Shown piece by piece: positions 58,677 through 64,000 of a stretch of 64,000 nucleotides of DNA. The position numbers were made by a program, and so were the translations under genes. This DNA is from Dyella sp. C9. Its GTDB lineage: Bacteria > Pseudomonadota > Gammaproteobacteria > Xanthomonadales > Rhodanobacteraceae. The DNA is taken from positions 1 to 64,000 of the forward strand of contig NZ_QIRF01000017.1 in NCBI RefSeq assembly GCF_003332825.1, read 5' to 3'. Below the pieces are notes generated by a model. That model was not told where the DNA came from, made no database searches, and saw nothing but the letters and a program-made list of their open reading frames with translations. Within the stretch, counting starts at the first letter, position 1, and every line of letters begins with the position of its first letter.

Positions 58677-59441
58677 TCAGCCGGGGAAGCCAGGAATCGA
58701 CAATGTCCGGCCCTCATCGATCGAAAGACGATGGTGAATTAGGGCAAGCTGGTCCAGCAGGGCGGCGCGAGCTTCGGCAGCATGGGGGTTCTCGCGTTGG
58801 ATTGCAGCAAACAGGTGGCCGGCATCGCCACGGACCGCGGCGAGCATGTTGGCCAGTCCGAGAAACGACGGTGGCGCCATCGACAGGTCTTCGCCGATAC
58901 CAAGGTCAACCAGGGCCTTGGCAATGAAGAAGGCCAGCGCGTGGGTGTACGCCATGGCACGATCATGACTGGGCGCATCGCATTCGATCACTTCGCAATG
59001 TATCGACTGGAGCAGCGAACGCGCCTGCTCAGCCGCAAGGGGATGTCGAGAACTGGCGCAAAGCACGACGCGCAACGGTTGTTCGTTACGTTCAAGGCTG
59101 AGTGGGCCGAACAGCGGATGCGTGCCGACGTGGGCAATCTCCGCGCCAAGCAGTTCGTCCATGAGTCGGCAGGGTTCCTCTTTGACGCTGCCCACATCGA
59201 TGACGGTTTGTCCTGCGCGCAGGCAGGGACGTAGTTCTTGCAGCGCGGATGCCAGGCGTGGCACGGGCATGGCGAGAACGATCCAGTCGGCGCCGTCCAC
59301 CACCTTGGTCATGGTCGTGCGTGCCCAGGCCGGGGGAACCTCGGCCTTCGGGTCGAACACGGCGATGTCATGGCCGGCCGCATGCAGAAGCTGGGCAAAC
59401 GCCTTGCCGAAGCGGCCGTAGCCGAGCAGGGCGATGGGCAT
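58677..59441 (-). CDS. tyrA: Prephenate dehydrogenase family protein
   Basis: 254 residues. The N-terminal Rossmann nucleotide-binding motif LLGYGRFGKAFAQLL is followed by helical C-terminal segments of the prephenate/arogenate dehydrogenase family (IDVGSVKEEPCRLM, GTHPLFGPLS, DRAMAYTHALAFFIAKAL). It oxidises prephenate or arogenate with NAD(P)+ to 4-hydroxyphenylpyruvate or tyrosine; without a chorismate mutase domain it is the monofunctional type. It is downstream (33 bases) of the decarboxylase gene on the same strand. Confidence 0.85.
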   Translation of the reverse strand: MPIALLGYGRFGKAFAQLLHAAGHDIAVFDPKAEVPPAWARTTMTKVVDGADWIVLAMPVPRLASALQELRPCLRAGQTVIDVGSVKEEPCRLMDELLGAEIAHVGTHPLFGPLSLERNEQPLRVVLCASSRHPLAAEQARSLLQSIHCEVIECDAPSHDRAMAYTHALAFFIAKALVDLGIGEDLSMAPPSFLGLANMLAAVRGDAGHLFAAIQRENPHAAEARAALLDQLALIHHRLSIDEGRTLSIPGFPG

Positions 59442-59473
59442 GTCAACTCCTCGAAGCGCAGTAAGGGATGAGC

Positions 59474-61432
59474 CTAGGCTGCATCGACGGAAGGAAGCTT
59501 GGCTCTCAGCGCGAGGACCTGTTCCTTCAGGAACTGGAAATAGCGATCGATGTAACTGACGTCATTTTCGCTGTCCAGCAGGTACGGATTCATCAGCGTA
59601 TGACGAAGGATAAGCAACCGGTCGGCGGGGGCATTTTCACCCAGCGAGGCCATGCACAGGCCAAGGGACGAGAGTACGCGTTGTGTTTCCGCGGCGCCTA
59701 GCAAGGCTGGTTGCAGGCTGGTCTTGGAGCCGAAGAAATCCCGCGTCTGAAGTGGTCTCGACAGATCGCAACGCTGCATGTCATGCAGAGCGCGCACGAA
59801 CCAGTTCGCCTGGCTGACCTCGGTATTCCCCCATGGATTAAGCGCCAGTCCGACGAGATTGCTGTCCGGCTCGAACGGGACCGCAACGCGGGCCAGGCCT
59901 TCCATGTCGATGGCGAATCGACGGGCCGCGTTGCGGAAGGCCTCCGCGGCATGGATCGTCGTGCTGACCAGGCGTCCGAAATGTTGGTGTTCCAGTGGCA
60001 GCACCCGATGGGCCACATAGGCCGCCGCGGCGTTGGCCCCTGGTTTGGAACCTTCCGGCGTGAACTGGCCGAGATCGCGATAACGCGCCATATAGCCTTC
60101 CGCATCTTGCTCGTCGAAGACGTAGTCGGCTGGCTCTGCCAGCAGGGGCATGGCGCGATGATCCCGGCAGACGAAGGCCCCGATGCCGTAGGGAAGGTAG
60201 CCGAGCTTGTGCGGATCGACGGTGATGGAATCGGTTTCACCCAGTGCCGCGAAAGCGGCATACACCTCGGGTGAAGGGAAGTGCTCGAACTCGGCGGCGA
60301 TCTCGGAATGCGTGCGCAGGCTACCGTCTGCGTTGCGGAACAGTGCAGCCAGATAGCCACCCCAGGCGGCATCCACGTGCACACTGAAATCAAGGCCTTC
60401 CGTACGCGCCTGCAAGCGTGCGGCCACTACCTCGTGCACGGGATCGATGGTGCCGTACTCCGTGCTGCCCAGTACGGCGACGCACATCAGGACAGGGCGA
60501 TGTTGCTCCGCACATCGCGCGAGCACTTCATGCAGCGCGTCACCATCGAGGCGCATGCCGCGCACAGGAAGCAATCGAAGTTGATCCCGGCCCAGGCCCA
60601 GCAGCTTCAGTCCCTTGCTCCACGAGTAATGCGCCGTGATCGGAGCGAGCACCAGCGGAGCCCGAAGCGCGCCGTGGGCGGAAAAGAAGGCGGCCAGTCC
60701 GCGTCGCTCGACGCGTTCCGCTTCGACCCGTAGGCGCCAGTCCTCGGCGATGCCCGGCGCTTGGTCGTCCAGCCAGCATTGCCAGCGCTCCCGCAAGGCG
60801 ATGACCTGCTGGGCTGGGAGATTGAATGCCTGCCAGTCATCTTCCGGCAGGTCGAGTTCGGGGACGCGTGCCGCCCGCAGGGCCACCGGGAATGACTTGA
60901 GCGCCAATGCCAGCCGTAGCGCCTGATAGTTGGCCAGGGTACCGCCCGACGTAAGATGCCCGAAGGCGCAGTCGGGCCGGCCAGGGTCATCGGGATAGCC
61001 GAGCATGCGGGCCAGCTGCAGGCCGACCTTCAGCTCCAGCTCGACGGTGACTGGCGCCGCCTCTTCACAGACGTTGTTGGGGTTGTAGGGCAGGGCCAGC
61101 ATCTGTGCAGCCAGACCCGGCAGCAGCAGGTCGGATGCCATGTGGCCCACGTAGCGCGGACTGTGGAAAGGCACTGACTTCTTCAGCGCTGCGGAAAGCT
61201 GGTGAAGCTCGCGCCTCGTGCGCGCCTCGAACGCCCGGTAGTCCGGGTGATGCGTCGCCGCGGTACTGATGGCCGGCGGATCCTCGGGGTGGAAATTGCG
61301 CCGCCAGTAAACGTGGTCACGCAGAAATTCGACCAGGAACTTTTCGAGCAGCGTGTCGTTTTCCCCGTAGGGTCCAAGAAAACAGGCATCCAGGAAGTGA
61401 TCGCGTGGTGCTGACATGGGCAGGCGGGCCAT
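59474..61432 (-). CDS. PLP-dependent amino acid decarboxylase, tyrosine-decarboxylase-like
   Basis: 652 residues from the ATG at 61432 (61417 is a shorter alternative; a TTG lies upstream). Group II PLP decarboxylase fold with the Schiff-base Lys in VDPHKLGYLPYG, and HLTSGGTLANYQALRLA for PLP phosphate binding. The length and the DPHKLGYLPYG motif are close to enterococcal tyrosine decarboxylase rather than to Glu or Dopa decarboxylases of other families. Substrate (Tyr/Phe/Dopa) is inferred. Forms an apparent two-gene unit with tyrA. Confidence 0.82.
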   Translation of the reverse strand: MARLPMSAPRDHFLDACFLGPYGENDTLLEKFLVEFLRDHVYWRRNFHPEDPPAISTAATHHPDYRAFEARTRRELHQLSAALKKSVPFHSPRYVGHMASDLLLPGLAAQMLALPYNPNNVCEEAAPVTVELELKVGLQLARMLGYPDDPGRPDCAFGHLTSGGTLANYQALRLALALKSFPVALRAARVPELDLPEDDWQAFNLPAQQVIALRERWQCWLDDQAPGIAEDWRLRVEAERVERRGLAAFFSAHGALRAPLVLAPITAHYSWSKGLKLLGLGRDQLRLLPVRGMRLDGDALHEVLARCAEQHRPVLMCVAVLGSTEYGTIDPVHEVVAARLQARTEGLDFSVHVDAAWGGYLAALFRNADGSLRTHSEIAAEFEHFPSPEVYAAFAALGETDSITVDPHKLGYLPYGIGAFVCRDHRAMPLLAEPADYVFDEQDAEGYMARYRDLGQFTPEGSKPGANAAAAYVAHRVLPLEHQHFGRLVSTTIHAAEAFRNAARRFAIDMEGLARVAVPFEPDSNLVGLALNPWGNTEVSQANWFVRALHDMQRCDLSRPLQTRDFFGSKTSLQPALLGAAETQRVLSSLGLCMASLGENAPADRLLILRHTLMNPYLLDSENDVSYIDRYFQFLKEQVLALRAKLPSVDAA

Positions 61433-61479
61433 GGAGGGTGCGGACCTGCGGATGATGGGCAACGGCGTTGGCCATGGCG

Positions 61480-61493
61480 GTGATATAGGTCAG
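61480..61493. promoter_or_regulatory. Weak FNR-like palindrome between decarboxylase and tpx
   Basis: GTGATATAGGTCAG matches TTGAT-N4-ATCAA at seven of ten positions, with TGAT-N4-GTCA as core. It lies about 54 bases from the decarboxylase ATG. Reported with low confidence as it lacks the second T and A of the box. Confidence 0.3.
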
Positions 61494-61579
61494 CGCGGCA
61501 CATCGCCTGAGGATGTGGGCATCGTCTTTCTTGCTGGCGCCATGTTCTACTTATAGGCCCCATCCTAAAGAGGTGTCCC

Positions 61580-62080
61580 ATGTCCCAGGTTACGCTCAAG
61601 GGCAATCCAGTCCAGGTCGACGGTCATTTCCCCGCTACGGGCGAGCAGGCGCCGGCGTTCTCGCTGGTCGGCAAGGATCTCGCCGATGTGTCGCTGGCCA
61701 GCTTTGCCGGCAAGCGCAAGGTGCTCAACATCTTCCCGAGCGTGGACACGCCGACTTGCGCCACTTCGGTGCGCCGCTTCAACGAGAAGGCCAGCCAGCT
61801 GAAGGATTCGGTGGTGCTGTGCATTTCCGCGGACCTGCCGTTCGCGCAGGCGCGCTTCTGCGGTGCGGAGGGGCTGGACAACGTGGTGACCCTGTCTACC
61901 CTGCGTGGCCACGAATTCCTGAAGAATTACGGCGTGGCCATCGCCTCGGGTCCGCTGGCGGGCCTGTCCGCGCGTGGCGTGGTCGTGCTGGGTGAAGACG
62001 ACAAGGTGGTTTACAGCGAGCTGGTGGGCGAGATCGCCCACGAGCCGAACTACGACGCGGCGCTGGCTGCACTCGCCTGA
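61580..62080 (+). CDS. tpx: Thiol peroxidase
   Basis: 166 residues, Prx family Tpx. Peroxidatic Cys in FPSVDTPTCATSVRRFNE (~Cys60) and resolving Cys in RFCGAEGLDNVVTLS (~Cys94). It reduces hydroperoxides in the periplasm/cytoplasm using thioredoxin. Shine-Dalgarno AGAGGTG. A 14-bp perfect hairpin follows. Divergent from the decarboxylase gene. Confidence 0.95.
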   Translation: MSQVTLKGNPVQVDGHFPATGEQAPAFSLVGKDLADVSLASFAGKRKVLNIFPSVDTPTCATSVRRFNEKASQLKDSVVLCISADLPFAQARFCGAEGLDNVVTLSTLRGHEFLKNYGVAIASGPLAGLSARGVVVLGEDDKVVYSELVGEIAHEPNYDAALAALA

Positions 62081-62094
62081 TGGCCTGACGGTCT

Positions 62095-62125
62095 GGCAAA
62101 CGGCCGGGATACCCGGCCGTTTGCC
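62095..62125 (+). terminator. Hairpin downstream of tpx
   Basis: A perfect 14-bp palindrome (GGCAAACGGCCGGG / CCCGGCCGTTTGCC) with loop ATA, 14 bases after the tpx stop. It lacks a T run, so it may be a transcript-stabilising or rho-dependent end. Confidence 0.6.
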
Positions 62126-62197
62126 CGGGGCTTGGGCGATGCGGCGCTGCTGGCGGGAAGGCCCGCGAGGGCGGCGACGTGCGCTTGCGCATTCCCC

Positions 62198-62228
62198 AAA
62201 AGAAAAGCGGCCAGCCTGAGCTGACCGC
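62198..62228 (-). terminator. Intrinsic terminator for azurin gene
   Basis: On the minus strand: the 9-bp stem GCGGTCAGC / GCTGGCCGC with a 4-base loop, followed by TTTTCTTTT. Located 30 bases after the azurin stop. Confidence 0.8.
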
Positions 62229-62258
62229 CTTCCTCCCCACAAGCGTGTCTTGCCGGCG

Positions 62259-62708
62259 CTATTTGGCGAGTGCCAACGTGCCCTTCATGAGCGCGGCATG
62301 GCCAGGAAAGGTGCAGAAGTAGGCATAGTTTTCGCCCGCCTTGAGCTTGGCCACCGCGATGGTGACGCTGTCGGACTCGCCGCCACCGATCAGCTTGGTA
62401 TGGGCGATCACGCGGGTGTCGTCTGGCTTGACGTAGTTCTCCGCGGCAGCGGCCTTCATGCCATCGGCAATGATGCCCGGCTCGTCCGCCGCGCTACCCA
62501 GCACCCAGTTGTGGCCCATGGAGGCCTTGGGCAGCTTGCCGGTGTGCTTGAGGGTGACGGTGAACTGCTTGCAGGTCTTGGGCACCTCGATGCTCTTTTG
62601 GTTGTACTGCATCGCATCGTTGGCCTCGATGGTGGTGGAGCAGTCGGCCGCCCACAGGGGTAGGGCGAACAGGCCGAGCAGGGCGAGGGCCAGGGTTTGG
62701 CGGATCAT
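62259..62708 (-). CDS. azu: Azurin (blue copper electron carrier)
   Basis: 149 residues with a signal peptide ending about residue 20 (LPLWAA). Type 1 copper ligands: His in SMGHNWVL, then CTFPGH (Cys, His) and downstream M in HAALMKG. First N-terminal disulfide Cys is in DCSTTIEANDAMQ. Carries electrons in the periplasm, commonly to nitrite reductase or cytochrome oxidases. GGAG Shine-Dalgarno. An FNR-like box lies upstream. Confidence 0.95.
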   Translation of the reverse strand: MIRQTLALALLGLFALPLWAADCSTTIEANDAMQYNQKSIEVPKTCKQFTVTLKHTGKLPKASMGHNWVLGSAADEPGIIADGMKAAAAENYVKPDDTRVIAHTKLIGGGESDSVTIAVAKLKAGENYAYFCTFPGHAALMKGTLALAK

Positions 62709-62770
62709 CAGGCGAACTCCAGCGCGGAGGTGGGAAAACCCGACAATGCCGATGGCGAATCCGCTGAGCG

Positions 62771-62784
62771 CTGATCTGGATCAG
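62771..62784. promoter_or_regulatory. FNR/Anr box candidate upstream of azu
   Basis: CTGATCTGGATCAG matches TTGAT-N4-ATCAA at eight of ten positions and is a perfect inverted repeat. Centre 62777.5, 69 bases upstream of the azu ATG, nearly the same spacing as at fabA. A -10-like CATTGT (minus strand, 62743-62748) fits a start near 62736. Confidence 0.66.
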
Positions 62785-62812
62785 CCGGAACTGCTGCAAG
62801 CTGCCGCAGCCG

Positions 62813-62845
62813 AAAAAAACAAAAGCCGGGCGAGGCCCGGCTTTT
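62813..62845 (-). terminator. Intrinsic terminator for gapA
   Basis: On the minus strand a 7-bp stem GCCGGGC / GCCCGGC (3-base loop) is followed by TTTTGTTTTTTT. Lies 25 bases after the gapA stop. Confidence 0.85.
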
Positions 62846-62869
62846 GCTGAACTGCATGAGGCAGGACGC

Positions 62870-63883
62870 TTACTTGGCCGCCATCAGTGCGATGGTCATG
62901 TCCAGCATGCGGTTGGAGAAGCCCCACTCGTTGTCGTACCACGACAGCACCTTCACCAGCGTGCCTTCCATGACGCGCGTCTGGGTGGCGTCGTAGGTGG
63001 AGGAGGCAGGGTTGTGGTTGAAGTCGATCGACACCAGCGGCTGCGTGTTCACCGCCAGGATGCCCTTCAGCGCGCCATTGGCGGCTTCGTTGATGGCAGC
63101 GTCGAATTCTTCCTTGGTGGTCGGACGGGCGGCGTCAAAGGTCAGGTCGACCACCGACACGTTGATGGTCGGCACGCGCATGGCGAAGCCGTCCAGCTTG
63201 CCGTTGAGCTCCGGCAGCACCAGGCCCACCGCGGCGGCGGCGCCGGTCTTGGTCGGGATCTGCGAGTGCGTGGCCGAGCGGGCGCGACGCAGGTCGGAGT
63301 GGTAGACGTCCGTCAGCACCTGGTCGTTGGTGTAGGCGTGGATGGTCGTCATCAGGCCACGCTGGATGCCGATCTTCTCATGCAGCACCTTGGCCAGCGG
63401 AGCGAGGCAGTTGGTGGTGCACGAGGCGTTGGAGATCACTTCCAGCTTGGAGGTCAGCTTGTCGTCGTTCACGCCGATGACGAAGGTGCCGTCCACGTCC
63501 TTGTCGCCCGGGGCGGAGATGATCACCTTCTTGGCGCCGGCGGCGATGTGCGCGCTGGCCTTGGCCTTGGAGGTGAACAGGCCGGTGCACTCCAGCACCA
63601 CGTCCACGCCCAGCTGGCCCCAGGGCAGCTTGGACGGGTCGCGCTCTGCGCACACCTTGATGCGGTCGCCGTTGACGATCAGATCGCCGCCGTCCACCGA
63701 CACGGTGCCCGGGAACTTGCCGTGGGCGGTGTCGTACTGGGTCAGGTGCGCGTTGGTCTCGGCATTGCCGAGGTCGTTGATCGCAACGATCTGGATCTCG
63801 TTGGTACGACCGGCTTCGTACAGTGCGCGCAGAATGTTGCGGCCGATGCGACCGTAACCGTTGATGGCGACCTTGATGGCCAT
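62870..63883 (-). CDS. gapA: Glyceraldehyde-3-phosphate dehydrogenase, type I
   Basis: 337 residues. NAD-binding NGYGRIGRNILRAL at the N-terminus, active-site Cys in SNASCTTNCLAPL, substrate-binding RRARSATHSQIPTKTGAAAAVG, and SWYDNEWGFSNRMLD. Phosphorylates glyceraldehyde-3-phosphate to 1,3-bisphosphoglycerate, glycolysis/gluconeogenesis. Single gene with its own terminator. The 117-base region to the window end contains the promoter, no gene. Confidence 0.97.
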   Translation of the reverse strand: MAIKVAINGYGRIGRNILRALYEAGRTNEIQIVAINDLGNAETNAHLTQYDTAHGKFPGTVSVDGGDLIVNGDRIKVCAERDPSKLPWGQLGVDVVLECTGLFTSKAKASAHIAAGAKKVIISAPGDKDVDGTFVIGVNDDKLTSKLEVISNASCTTNCLAPLAKVLHEKIGIQRGLMTTIHAYTNDQVLTDVYHSDLRRARSATHSQIPTKTGAAAAVGLVLPELNGKLDGFAMRVPTINVSVVDLTFDAARPTTKEEFDAAINEAANGALKGILAVNTQPLVSIDFNHNPASSTYDATQTRVMEGTLVKVLSWYDNEWGFSNRMLDMTIALMAAK

Positions 63884-64000
63884 GGGACAGCGTCCTCCAG
63901 AGTGAGGTGACGAAAATGGCGGCTGTGGGACCGCCGTAAAACCACTATTTTAACCTGAACCGGGCAGGGGCCTCATCCCGCAGGATAGGCGAGCGGCCCG

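Noticed and set aside
1..64000. CRISPR arrays, insertion sequences, prophage or rRNA genes
   Set aside because: No direct repeats with regular spacers, transposase, integrase, phage structural gene or rRNA sequence was seen in the window.

Overview
The window is GC-rich, densely coded bacterial chromosome. The gene content fits a gammaproteobacterium of the Xanthomonadales/Lysobacterales, most likely Rhodanobacteraceae (Dyella, Rhodanobacter or Luteibacter type). This is an inference from the overall gene set: a PepSY-PhoP-PhoQ operon, TrpS with a C-terminal extension, tandem POT transporters beside kynA, an hpd-hmgA-fah cluster and a GGAGCGCACCCTGTGCGCGA repeat family. It is a draft contig. 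The first ~33 bases are a damaged Nextera adapter followed by a poly-G run, so the first gene is truncated and begins with an artefactual peptide.

Layout. 0-8.99 kb: truncated TPR/AspH-type hydroxylase, sulfotransferase, quinone oxidoreductase, KirBac-like K+ channel, YgjP-type metalloprotease, PIN-domain protein, lipoprotein, nicotinamidase and an MFS transporter. 9-19.8 kb: cardiolipin synthase, a LysR/MFS/alcohol-dehydrogenase divergon, FAD protein plus cysteine dioxygenase, TonB, universal stress protein with a possible small RNA or attenuator upstream, and hemolysin III. 19.9-27.5 kb: DUF885 peptidase, DUF456 protein, small kinase, a LysR/SDR divergon with a clear operator, ferredoxin-NADP reductase, TMEM175 channel and DusA. 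27.6-34.2 kb: PepSY-phoP-phoQ, MtfA, BirA-CoaX-SPOR and tRNA-Thr. 35.2-41.7 kb: rhodanese, arginase, TrpS, SulP transporter, VOC protein and globin. 41.8-46.4 kb: E1alpha-E1beta-E2 2-oxoacid dehydrogenase operon divergent from kynA. 46.6-54.5 kb: two POT peptide transporters, a MarR regulator and tyrosine catabolism (hpd, hmgA, fah), interrupted by a DUF559 gene framed by inverted repeats. 54.5-63.9 kb: hemN, fabA-fabB, a Cys-rich small protein, a tyrA-like gene with an aromatic amino-acid decarboxylase, tpx, azurin and gapA.

How the genes fit together. Peptide import, tryptophan and tyrosine breakdown and a 2-oxoacid dehydrogenase form an amino-acid catabolic block. To its right, hemN, fabA and azurin each have a TGAT-N4-ATCA palindrome upstream, matching the FNR/Anr site. 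Together with their functions (oxygen-independent heme synthesis, anaerobic unsaturated fatty acid synthesis, electron transfer) this suggests a small low-oxygen regulon. Four families of REP-like inverted repeats sit between genes. I see no insertion sequence, prophage, CRISPR array or rRNA. I found no clearly new multi-gene defence or biosynthetic system. The best leads are the FNR-like sites, the repeat-framed DUF559 cassette, the structured RNA upstream of the stress-protein gene and the decarboxylase/dehydrogenase pair.
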